In this document: one piece after another, positions 7,824 to 15,261 of the stretch
How the letters are laid out: each line of letters opens with the position of its first letter
Position numbering within the stretch: position 1 is the first letter of the stretch
DNA from: Holophagales bacterium
GTDB lineage: Bacteria; Acidobacteriota; Thermoanaerobaculia; UBA5066
Length of the DNA: 64,000 nucleotides
Assembly: GCA_016719485.1 (NCBI GenBank)
Contig: JADJZB010000004.1
Coordinates: 186,001 to 250,000, forward strand
Direction: 5' to 3'
Program-made: the position numbers and the translations under genes
The notes under the pieces: generated by a model
Told to the model about the DNA's origin: nothing
Databases searched by the model: none
Seen by the model: only the letters and a program-made list of their open reading frames with translations

Positions 7824-9113
7824 CCCGGAGCCCGACACGCTCAGGACGGGCCCGCCACCGAGGTCGGCGAGCGGGTCCGCGTCCTCCACGAGGTCGACGT
7901 ACACGTCGCCGCCGTAGCCGAGGAGCGACCGCGACGCGAGCGTCAGCGGGGTCTCGGGCGTCACCTCGAGCCGGGCCGGCTCCGCCGACACGGAAAACGC
8001 GACGCTCCCTGTCCCGAAGAGCTTCACGAAAGGGAGCGCGATCTGACGCCGGAACTCGAACGCCGGGTCTTCGCGGTACGTGAGCGCCGCGTCGAAACCG
8101 AAGAGCCGGGCCGGGTCGGCCGACAGGAACTCGCCGCGCAGGTGAACGAGGTGGAGGGCCCGCTTCGGGTCGAGCAGGAGCACCCCGCCGTTACCGGTCG
8201 CGCGGACGAAGAATCGGGCGAGGGCTCCCGAGAGGCTGCCGTCGGCGACCAGCTCCGCGACGCCCGTCCGCCCGGTGAGCGCGGTCCTGCGCACCAGGAT
8301 CCCACCTCGCGCGTCCGCCGACACGAGGCCGCCCGGACGGGCGGAGAACGCGGGGGGCGCCGTTGGCGGCGAGGGTGCCGAGGGAGGGGCCTGCGCGGTG
8401 CCGGGAATGCCGGTGACCATGGGCGGAGGGGGCCTCAGGGGCGCCACGGCGGGCGGAAGGGCACCTTCCGGTTGCGGGACGGGCGCAGCGGACGGCTCGG
8501 CCGGCCCGACGATGGGCTGCGTGACCTGCCCGCGGCGCGCCGAAGAGTCGTCGAAAGCCTCCGGCTTGACCGTGGGAACGGGCGTCCCGGGAGCGGGCCA
8601 GGTCGACGCGGCCGCGCGAGCGGTGCGCGTGATCGTGTCGTCACCGTCGGTCTCGACTTTCCGCTCTGAGCCCGCCGACGCGAAGTGGCGGTTCGCCTCT
8701 TCGAGACGACCTTCCCGCTGGAGGATCAGTCCGACGGTCAGGTGGGCCTTCCGGTGCGCCGGCGCCAGCGCCAGGACCCGCTCGAGCGGCTCGCGCGCCT
8801 CGGCCCGGCCCGCCTTGAAGAGGATCAGGCCGAGGTTGAAGAGGAGAGGGACGGAGTCGGCGTGCGACACGAGGAGCCCGCGGGTGATCCGCTCCGCCTC
8901 CTCGAGGTGCCCGAGGTGGAACATCGCCAGGGCCAGGTTAGAGAGGACCTCGGGGTCGCTCGACCGGAATCGGCGCGCTTCCTCGAACTCGCGCCGGGCG
9001 TCGTCGTGGAGCCCCTTGCGCATGTCCTCCTTGCCGCGATTCAGGTGAAGGAGGAAGAGACCGTGGTCGAAGAAGGGCGCGCTCCGCGTCGGTTCGGAAG
9101 CGCGCGTGCTCAT
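7803..9113 (-). CDS. TPR protein with C-terminal AIM24-like domain, 436 aa
   Basis: The N-terminal third (about residues 15-165) is a set of tetratricopeptide repeats (DDARREFEEARRF, NLALAMFHLGHLEEAERI, LFNLGLILFKAGRAEAREPL, HLTVGLILQREGRLEEANRHF). A proline/alanine-rich linker follows (about 170-270). The last 160 residues are all-beta and resemble the AIM24 / TRAP-like fold: GNGGVLLLDPKRALHLVHL, a FLSADPARLFGFDAALTY strand pair, and a GTGSVAFSVSA ... GSGYVLMEA end. No signal peptide or membrane segment is seen. AIM24-like domains have no agreed biochemical function. The ATG at 9113 overlaps the stop of the upstream lytic transglycosylase gene by 4 bases (ATGA), so the two are coupled. The TPR part is certain; the AIM24 call is moderate. 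Confidence 0.8.
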   Translation of the reverse strand: MSTRASEPTRSAPFFDHGLFLLHLNRGKEDMRKGLHDDARREFEEARRFRSSDPEVLSNLALAMFHLGHLEEAERITRGLLVSHADSVPLLFNLGLILFKAGRAEAREPLERVLALAPAHRKAHLTVGLILQREGRLEEANRHFASAGSERKVETDGDDTITRTARAAASTWPAPGTPVPTVKPEAFDDSSARRGQVTQPIVGPAEPSAAPVPQPEGALPPAVAPLRPPPPMVTGIPGTAQAPPSAPSPPTAPPAFSARPGGLVSADARGGILVRRTALTGRTGVAELVADGSLSGALARFFVRATGNGGVLLLDPKRALHLVHLRGEFLSADPARLFGFDAALTYREDPAFEFRRQIALPFVKLFGTGSVAFSVSAEPARLEVTPETPLTLASRSLLGYGGDVYVDLVEDADPLADLGGGPVLSVSGSGYVLMEA

Positions 9114-9856
9114 CGGTTCGCCGCGATGCGTCCGAGGACCGGCGACCGGTCTCCCGTGGAGGGGAGGTCGCCGAGGTTCGAGATGAGAAGCTGACCCCCG
9201 CCCCGATGGAGCTTCACCGGCGACGCCGGGACCCGGCGAGCGGAAGTGTTTGCGAGGCCCTTGAAACCGCCCGAGAGAACGGGCATGTTGCTACTCCCGC
9301 CGTAGACGAGCATCGCGCGCCGCACGTACTCCCGGGTCTCGGCGTAGGGCGGAACGCCCCGGTAACGCTGCACCGCACCCTCGCCGGCGTTGTAGGCCGC
9401 GAGGGTGCGGACGATGTCGCCGTCGAACATCCCGAGCAGGTCGGAGAGGTACGCCGTGCCGCCCCGGATGTTCTCGTGGGGGTCCCAGGAGTTCTGGACA
9501 CCGTAGCGGCGCGCGGTGCCGGGCATCAGCTGCATCAGCCCGCGCGCCCCCTTCGGGGAAAGCGCCTTCGGGTTGAAGTTCGACTCCACGAGCATGACGC
9601 TCTTGACGAGGCGGGGATCGACCCGCTCGCGCTCGGCGTGCCGGCGGATCGTGTCGTCGAAGGCCGTCGCGGCGTCGCGGCGGGCCAGGAGGAAAGCGTC
9701 GGACGGCGACTTTCCGCCGATCCTCCAGCCGCTCCCGATGCTGTTGAAGATGACCGCGCCGCCGTCCGCCTTGCGGATCAGCTTCACGTCCGCCCGGAGA
9801 CCTCCCGAAACGACGAGGAGTCCACCGGCGGCACAGAGCACGGCCCATCGCATCAT
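9110..9856 (-). CDS. Secreted lytic transglycosylase (SLT domain), 248 aa
   Basis: Cleaves peptidoglycan glycan strands by a non-hydrolytic reaction in the periplasm. The start at the first of two adjacent ATGs (9856) gives a signal peptide (MMRWAVLCAAGGLLVVSGGLRA). A short domain with FNSIGSGWRIGG follows, then the SLT fold: catalytic glutamate E91 in MLVESNFNP, GARGLMQLMPGTA, NIRGGTAYLSDLL, and the AYNAGEGAV - YAETREYV end block. The C-terminal 45 residues are not conserved. It lies 32 bases after alaS in the same direction and overlaps the TPR/AIM24 gene. The frame extends upstream through alaS out of phase, which is not coding. Confidence 0.92.
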   Translation of the reverse strand: MMRWAVLCAAGGLLVVSGGLRADVKLIRKADGGAVIFNSIGSGWRIGGKSPSDAFLLARRDAATAFDDTIRRHAERERVDPRLVKSVMLVESNFNPKALSPKGARGLMQLMPGTARRYGVQNSWDPHENIRGGTAYLSDLLGMFDGDIVRTLAAYNAGEGAVQRYRGVPPYAETREYVRRAMLVYGGSSNMPVLSGGFKGLANTSARRVPASPVKLHRGGGQLLISNLGDLPSTGDRSPVLGRIAANR

Positions 9857-9888
9857 GGCGGGACCAGTATAGCGCCCGGACGTCCGCC

Positions 9889-12585
9889 TCAGGCCGTCCC
9901 TCCCAGCTGCTCCCTGACCCTGTCGAGTCCGGCCTCGAGGGCCGCCTCGATCTTCTCGGGGTCCTTTCCTCCCGCCTGGGCGAGGTCCGCCTTGCCTCCC
10001 CCTCTTCCGCCGACGACCGGCGCCATCGCCTTCGCGAGGTCGTCGGCCGAGACGCGGGAGACCAGGTCGGCCGTGACGGCCGCCAGCAGCGTGACTTTTC
10101 CGTCGGTCTCGGTCCCGAGAAGGACGACACCGCTCTTCAGCTTGCCCCTGAAGGTATCGGCCAGGTTCCTCAGCTCGTTGACGGGAAGGGACGGGACGCG
10201 CCGGGCGAGGACCTTGAACCCGGCCACATCCACGAGCCCCTCGTCTTCCGACGCTCCCGAACCCGCGCCGGAGCCCGAGGCGAGCTGGACCTTGAGCCTG
10301 GCGATCTCCTTCTCCCCGTCCCTGAGGCGGCCGAGAACCTCGCGCAGCTTGCCGGGGAGATCCTCGAGCGGCACCTGTGCCACCTCGGACAGCTCGCCCA
10401 GGAGATGCTCGTCGCGCGTCAGGCGTTCCACGGCCCCGAGAGACGTGATCGCTTCGATGCGGCGTACCCCGGCGGCGAGGCCGCGGTCGGAAAGGACCTT
10501 GAAAGCGCCGATCTCCCCGGTCCGGCCGACGTGGCAGCCGCCGCAGAGCTCCGTCGAGACGCCCGGCACGTCGACCACGCGGACCCTCTCGCCGTACTTC
10601 TCTCCGAAGAACATCATCGCGCCCTTCGAGCGCGCCTCGTCCATCGAGGTCACTTCCTTGGAGACGGGAGAGTCCCGGAGGACCGCCTCGTTGACGAGCC
10701 GCTCGACCTCGAGAATCTCGGCGGCGGTCGTCGGGCGCGTGGCGGCGTAGTCGAACCGAAGGCGCTCGGGGGCGACGAGAGAGCCCATCTGCCGTACCGA
10801 ATCGCCGAGGACCTTCCGCAGCGCCGCGTGGAGGAGGTGCGTGCCGGTGTGGTTCGCCTGGACCCGGCGCCGGGTCCACTCGGGAACCTCGAGTGTCAGC
10901 ACCGCGCCGCGCAGGATCGTCCCTTCCTCGACCTTCACGTGGTGCTGAATGAGCCGCCCGTTCGCCGACCTTCGCGCGGAGGTCACGGCCGCCCTGCCGC
11001 CAGGCCAGGTGACGGAGCCGGTGTCGGAGACCTCGCCGCCTCCTTCGGGGTAGAAGACGGTGCGGTCGGTGACGAGAAGTCCTTCAGCGCCCGCGGGCAG
11101 CTCGGCAACCGGCAGAGGAACCCCGCCGGGAAGGGCGAAGAGGCCGAGCGCCCGGGCTCCCTCGAGACGGACGAAGTCGTCTTCGGCGTAGCCGCGGAAA
11201 CTGGTCTCCCAGGACGGGTCGGCCAGCTCCTCCGGGAGCAGCGCGTCGTCCGCTTCGAACTTCGAAGCCCCCTTGGAGCGCTCGCGCGCCACCTCGAGCT
11301 CCTTCTCGAAACCCGCGCGGTCGAGGGTGAGCCCTTCGTCCTGCGCCAGGTCCTCGATCAGCTCGAACGGGATGCCGTACGTGTCGTAGAAGCGGAAGAC
11401 GGCCGGGCCCGAAAGGCTCGTCTCCTCCTTCCGCCGCGCCTCGCTGATCGCCTCCCCGACCCGGTCGGCCCCGGCGGACATCGTCCGGGCGAAGCTCAGC
11501 TCCTCGGAGCGGACCAGCTCCCGGATCTCGCCCTTCAGCGTCCGGTGGGGGTCGCCGAAGTAGATCCCCTCGAACACGTCGAACACCGGGTCGACGAGGC
11601 CGCAGAGCTCGGGCCCCTCGATGCCGAGGCGCCGCCCGTAGCGGGCCGCCCGGCGGAGGATTCGCCTGAGGACGTAGCCGCGGCCGGTGTTCCCCGGCAT
11701 GACGCCGTCCGCGATGAGCATCGTCGCCGCGCGGAGGTGGTCCGCGATGACGCGGAACGGGGCGTCCTCGGCCACCATCCCGCCGCGGTAGGACTTCCCG
11801 GAGATCGCCTCGACCTTCTGGATGAGCGGCGTGAAGAGGTCCGTGTCGAAGTTGTTGTTCTTCCCCGTCAGGAGGGCCGTGATCCGCTCGAGGCCGGCGC
11901 CGGTGTCGACCGAGGGCTTCGGCAGGGGCGTCGTCTTCCCGTCGCCGTCCCTCTCGAACTGCATGAAGACGAGGTTCCATATCTCCATGATCCGGTCGCC
12001 CCGGCCGTTCGGCGTGTCGTCTCCCGGCACGTGCGGCCCCTGGTCGACGTGGAGCTCGGAGCAGGGGCCGCAGGGCCCGGTATCGCCCATCGACCAGAAG
12101 TTGTCCTTCTCGCCGAAGCGCAGGATCCGCCCCGCCGGCAGGTACTGCTGCCAGAGCTTGGCGGCCTCGTCGTCGTCGGTGTAGACGGTCGCCCAGAGGC
12201 GCTTCGGCTCGAAGCCGTACCGTTCGGTCACGAGCTCCCAGGCGAAGGCGATCGCCTCCTCCTTGAAGTAGTCGCCGAACGAGAAGTTCCCGAGCATCTC
12301 GAAGAACGTGTGATGTCTCGCCGTGTACCCGACGTTGTCGAGGTCGTTGTGCTTGCCGCCGGCCCTCACGCACTTCTGGGCGGACGCGGCGCGGACGTAC
12401 GGACGGCTCTCCCGTCCCAGGAAGACGTCCTTGAACTGGTTCATCCCGGCGTTCGTGAAGAGAAGGGTCGGGTCTTCGGCCGGGACGAGGGAAGAGGAGG
12501 CGACGCGCCGGTGCCCCTTCTCCTCGAAGTACGAAAGGAACGTCTCGCGGACCTTGCGGGAGGTCCAGTCAGAGGGGGTCGTCAT
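9889..12585 (-). CDS. alaS: Alanyl-tRNA synthetase, 898 aa
   Basis: Charges tRNA-Ala and edits Ser/Gly mischarging. Domains in order: class II catalytic core (FTNAGMNQFKDVFLG, TFFEMLGNFSFGDYFKEEAI, GDTGPCGPCSEL), tRNA-binding middle region, editing domain with zinc motif HTGTHLLHAAL near residue 577 and CGGCH near residue 680, and the C-Ala/DHHA1 domain (GGRGGGKADLAQAGG) at the end. The ATG at 12585 (MTTPSDWTSRKVRETFLSYF) matches the family start; nineteen residues of open frame before it are discarded. It overlaps recX by 17 bases, and the neighbourhood pilT - recX - alaS suggests one transcript. recX next to alaS is a common bacterial order. Confidence 0.97.
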   Translation of the reverse strand: MTTPSDWTSRKVRETFLSYFEEKGHRRVASSSLVPAEDPTLLFTNAGMNQFKDVFLGRESRPYVRAASAQKCVRAGGKHNDLDNVGYTARHHTFFEMLGNFSFGDYFKEEAIAFAWELVTERYGFEPKRLWATVYTDDDEAAKLWQQYLPAGRILRFGEKDNFWSMGDTGPCGPCSELHVDQGPHVPGDDTPNGRGDRIMEIWNLVFMQFERDGDGKTTPLPKPSVDTGAGLERITALLTGKNNNFDTDLFTPLIQKVEAISGKSYRGGMVAEDAPFRVIADHLRAATMLIADGVMPGNTGRGYVLRRILRRAARYGRRLGIEGPELCGLVDPVFDVFEGIYFGDPHRTLKGEIRELVRSEELSFARTMSAGADRVGEAISEARRKEETSLSGPAVFRFYDTYGIPFELIEDLAQDEGLTLDRAGFEKELEVARERSKGASKFEADDALLPEELADPSWETSFRGYAEDDFVRLEGARALGLFALPGGVPLPVAELPAGAEGLLVTDRTVFYPEGGGEVSDTGSVTWPGGRAAVTSARRSANGRLIQHHVKVEEGTILRGAVLTLEVPEWTRRRVQANHTGTHLLHAALRKVLGDSVRQMGSLVAPERLRFDYAATRPTTAAEILEVERLVNEAVLRDSPVSKEVTSMDEARSKGAMMFFGEKYGERVRVVDVPGVSTELCGGCHVGRTGEIGAFKVLSDRGLAAGVRRIEAITSLGAVERLTRDEHLLGELSEVAQVPLEDLPGKLREVLGRLRDGEKEIARLKVQLASGSGAGSGASEDEGLVDVAGFKVLARRVPSLPVNELRNLADTFRGKLKSGVVLLGTETDGKVTLLAAVTADLVSRVSADDLAKAMAPVVGGRGGGKADLAQAGGKDPEKIEAALEAGLDRVREQLGGTA

Positions 12586-13066
12586 CCGTGGGGTCGCCTT
12601 TCTCTCGGAGCGCATCGCGAACGGCCCCGGGGTCGAAGCCACGGCGCACGAGATGGTCGAAGAGTTTCCTCGACCTCGAAACGGGCGTCAAACCTTCCCC
12701 GAGGCTCCGGCTCTTCTTCGCGAGGGCGGCCCGGAGGCGGGCCGTCTCGTCCTCTCCCCCGACGCCGGCCACGGCCCGCGCCGCGTCCGCCTCTCCGACG
12801 CCACGGGCCCTGAGCGAGGCCGAGACGCGGCGGTTTCCGCGGCCGCGGGACGCCTCCGTCCGGGCCAGCTCCACCGCCGTCGCCGCCTCGTCGAGGAGTC
12901 CGGCGCCCCCGAGCAGGTCCAGCGTGCGGGCGACCTCCGCCGCCTCGTGCCCCGCGCGGAGGAGCTTCCTCTCCAGCTCGCGCCTCGGGTGCGCGCGGCG
13001 GCCCAGAAACGCGAGCGCCGCCGTCCGGCAGTCCCGGCGCGGACGGCGGCGCGCTTCTTCGCTCAG
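12569..13066 (-). CDS. recX: RecX family regulatory protein, probable CTG start, 165 aa
   Basis: RecX proteins modulate RecA filaments. The reading frame codes for the three-helix repeats of the family: AALAFLGRRAHPRRELERKL, then VARTLDLLGGAGLLDE, ASRGRGNRRVSASLRARGV, and the C-terminal SRKLFDHLVRRGFDPGAVRDALRE. The only canonical start in the frame is the GTG at 12874, which would remove the whole first repeat and leave 101 residues. Between the pilT stop and that GTG the frame is open and reads as RecX from about 13066, where a CTG lies 12 bases after the pilT TAG. recX is in the same frame as pilT, so CTG initiation is the simplest reading, with TAG read-through as a remote alternative. 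No clear ribosome binding site precedes the CTG. Confidence 0.82.
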   Translation of the reverse strand: MSEEARRRPRRDCRTAALAFLGRRAHPRRELERKLLRAGHEAAEVARTLDLLGGAGLLDEAATAVELARTEASRGRGNRRVSASLRARGVGEADAARAVAGVGGEDETARLRAALAKKSRSLGEGLTPVSRSRKLFDHLVRRGFDPGAVRDALREKGDPTDDDPL

Positions 13067-13078
13067 GGGGAGGACGGC

Positions 13079-14254
13079 CTACGGCTGGTTGGAGAAGTCG
13101 AACGGCGACTCCTCCCCCAGCGGGTTCATCTTGTCCGGCGCTTCCAGGGCCCCGTCCATGACCTCCTGCGAGAGGTCCGACGTCGACTGGACGCCCTGGA
13201 TCCTGAGCTTGAACTCGTTCGGGTTCGTCGACCGGCGGATCGCCTCGTCGAGCGTGATGAGCCCCGACCGGTAGAGCTGGTAGAGCGACTGGTCGAAGGT
13301 CTGCATCCCGTACTGCGACGTGCCCGCCTTGATGGCGTCGACGATGTACTTCGTCTTTTCCTTGTTCTCGATGCAGTCCCGGATGTAGTTCGTGGCGATG
13401 AGGACCTCGACGGCCGGGACGCGGCCGAGGCCGTCGGCGCGCGGGAGGAGGCGCATGGAGACGACGGCCTTCAGGACGGCCGAGAGCTGGAGGCGGATCT
13501 GCTTCTGCTGGTGAGGCGGGAAGACGGCGATGATCCGGTTGATCGTCTCCGTCGCGTCCATCGTGTGGAGCGTCGAGAGGACGAGGTGGCCCGTCTCGGC
13601 CGCGACGAGGGCCGTCTCGACCGTCTCGAAGTCGCGCATCTCGCCCACGAGGATGACGTCGGGGTCCTGCCGGAGGGAGGCGCGAAGCGCGGAGGAGAAC
13701 GACCGCGTGTCGACCTCCAGCTCGCGCTGGTTCACGATCGACTTCTTGTCGCGGTGGAGGAACTCGACCGGGTCCTCGACCGTCATGATGTGCTCGGCCC
13801 GCGTCGCGTTGATGAAGTCGATCATCGCCGCGAGGCTCGTCGACTTGCCCGAGCCGGTCGTCCCGGTGACGAGGATCAGGCCGCGGGTCTCCTCGCAGAT
13901 CTTCTCGATGATCGGCGGCAGGAGCAGGTCGCGGACGGTCAGGATCCGGGCCGGAATGACGCGGCAGACGAGGCCCACGGTGCCGCGCTGCTGGAAGATG
14001 TTGCAGCGGAAGCGGCCGAGGCCGGGCACCGAGTACGCGATGTCGATCTCGAAGTTGTTCTTGAACTTCTCTTTCTGCCTCGAGGACATGATCGAGAACG
14101 CCATCGCGATCGTGTCTTCCTGCATGAGCCGCTTCATGTCGACGAGCGGAATCAGGTCGCCGTCGACACGGATGATCGGGTGGGCGCCGACCTTCAGGTG
14201 GAGGTCCGAGGCCTTGCGCTCGACCGCGATCTTGAGGAGGTCGTTGATGTGCAT
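13079..14254 (-). CDS. pilT: Type IV pilus retraction ATPase PilT, 391 aa
   Basis: Hexameric cytoplasmic ATPase that depolymerises type IV pili and drives twitching motility. Visible: N-terminal PAS-like domain (MHINDLLKIAVERKASDLHL), Walker A GTTGSGKST at residues 131-139, acidic Asp box, Walker B ILVGEMRD, His box GHLVLSTLHT, and the C-terminal IRLQLSAVLKAVVSMRLLPR and AIREGK-like arm. The ATG at 14254 is preceded by GAGAGGAG eight bases upstream and gives the standard N-terminus; the longer open frame adds only unconserved residues. No other pilus genes are in the window. recX and alaS follow downstream. Confidence 0.95.
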   Translation of the reverse strand: MHINDLLKIAVERKASDLHLKVGAHPIIRVDGDLIPLVDMKRLMQEDTIAMAFSIMSSRQKEKFKNNFEIDIAYSVPGLGRFRCNIFQQRGTVGLVCRVIPARILTVRDLLLPPIIEKICEETRGLILVTGTTGSGKSTSLAAMIDFINATRAEHIMTVEDPVEFLHRDKKSIVNQRELEVDTRSFSSALRASLRQDPDVILVGEMRDFETVETALVAAETGHLVLSTLHTMDATETINRIIAVFPPHQQKQIRLQLSAVLKAVVSMRLLPRADGLGRVPAVEVLIATNYIRDCIENKEKTKYIVDAIKAGTSQYGMQTFDQSLYQLYRSGLITLDEAIRRSTNPNEFKLRIQGVQSTSDLSQEVMDGALEAPDKMNPLGEESPFDFSNQP

Positions 14255-14371
14255 GCCCGGAGTCTCCTCTCTACCCGACCGACGAAGAAAGCGTTCTGTG
14301 CCGAGGATAGGCTCCCCGAAAGGCCCGGTCAACGATCGGACGGGCGGCCCCGCGGGCTAAGATCTCCCGCC

Positions 14372-14971
14372 ATGCCATTCCAGACCAACAGGATTGCCGC
14401 GGTCCTCCTGGCGGCGGGCGCCTCGAGTCGTTTCGGGAGCCCGAAAATGCTCGCGGACGTCTCGGGAGAGCCCCTCGTCCGCCGGGTGGCGCGTTCTTTC
14501 GTCGAGGCCGGCTTCGCCGAGGTGGCTGTCGTTCTCGCCCCAGGTGCCGGCGACGTCGCCGCCGCGCTCGAAGGCCTCGGGATCGTCACCGTTACCAACC
14601 CTCGGCCCGAAGACGGGATGCTCTCCTCTGTACAGGCGGGACTGTCGACTCTCTCGTCCGGGTGCGGCCGGGTCGCGCTGTCGCCTGCCGACCTCCCCGG
14701 CCTCACTGCGCCCGTCCTGCGCCGCCTGCTCGCGAGCCTTCCTCCGGCGACCTCCCTCGGCGTCGCCGTTCCGGCCGGAAACGGCCGGCGCGGGCACCCC
14801 CTCGTCATCCCCGCGGCCCTCGTGCCGCGGATCCTCTCCTGGGAACCCGGCCGGCGCCTCTCGGACCTCCTTCGGGAGCCGGACGTCCAGGTCATCGAGG
14901 TCCCCGGCTTCGGCACGGAGATCCTTCACGACGTGGACGTCCCGTCCGACCTCGCGGCTGCCCTTCGCTGA
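14372..14971 (+). CDS. MobA-like NTP transferase (molybdenum cofactor nucleotidyltransferase type), 199 aa
   Basis: Nucleotidyltransferase of the MocA/MobA superfamily. The signature LAAGASSRFGSPK (residues 12-24) binds the nucleotide; EDGMLSSVQAGL and the metal-binding LSPADLPGLT (with D in the S-P-A-D motif) and GHPLVIP complete the family pattern. MocA-type enzymes add CMP to molybdopterin for xanthine-dehydrogenase-like enzymes, but no molybdoenzyme gene lies in this window, so the substrate is uncertain. The ATG at 14372 is the first sensible start; the gene diverges from pilT across 117 bases. Confidence 0.85.
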   Translation: MPFQTNRIAAVLLAAGASSRFGSPKMLADVSGEPLVRRVARSFVEAGFAEVAVVLAPGAGDVAAALEGLGIVTVTNPRPEDGMLSSVQAGLSTLSSGCGRVALSPADLPGLTAPVLRRLLASLPPATSLGVAVPAGNGRRGHPLVIPAALVPRILSWEPGRRLSDLLREPDVQVIEVPGFGTEILHDVDVPSDLAAALR

Positions 14972-15026
14972 GAGGCGGCGCGTCGCCGGCACGACCGGCC
15001 CGGGTTCCGACGGCCGCATGAACGAA

Positions 15027-15050
15027 CCGCCGCGCCCGGGGGCGCGGCGG
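15027..15050. terminator. GC-rich hairpin between the NTP transferase gene and tRNA-Cys
   Basis: A perfect 10-base inverted repeat (CCGCCGCGCC, loop CGGG, then the complement) lies between two convergent transcription units. It has no U tract on either side, so it is at best a weak or Rho-assisted terminator for both strands. Confidence 0.45.
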
Positions 15051-15061
15051 CGAGGATTCAC

Positions 15062-15137
15062 TGGAGGCGACGGTCGGATTCGAACCGACGAATGAGGCTT
15101 TTGCAGAGCCTTCCCTTAACCACTTGGGTACGTCGCC
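15062..15137 (-). tRNA. tRNA-Cys (anticodon GCA)
   Basis: The minus strand folds into a complete cloverleaf: acceptor arms GGCGACG and CGTCGCC, a D arm with GTGGTTAA, an anticodon arm AGGCT - CTGCAAA - AGCCT whose loop gives anticodon GCA, and a T arm with the GTTCGAATC loop. The discriminator is U73, as in tRNA-Cys of most bacteria, and the 3' CCA is encoded in the DNA. Length 76 with CCA. A GC-rich hairpin follows 12 bases downstream of the 3' end. Confidence 0.97.
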
Positions 15138-15261
15138 GTCCCCTTTCGGGGAGGCGGATGTTACCAGAACCCGGGTCCCGGACCCGTCGCTCATGCCCGC
15201 GGAACCGGCCGATCCTCCCCCTGCTTCCGGCTCCCGCGTCCCGGCCCCGAACGTCCTCCCG

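Noticed and set aside
10405..12813. 802-codon + strand open frame antisense to alaS and recX
   Set aside because: It is a mirror of alaS caused by high GC; the translation is rich in R, E, D, V and L without domains.
12569..12874. Short 101-residue RecX from the GTG at 12874
   Set aside because: It would lack the first RecX repeat although the upstream frame codes for it.
14892..15194. 100-codon minus-strand frame overlapping tRNA-Cys
   Set aside because: It covers the tRNA and hairpin; no protein family resemblance.
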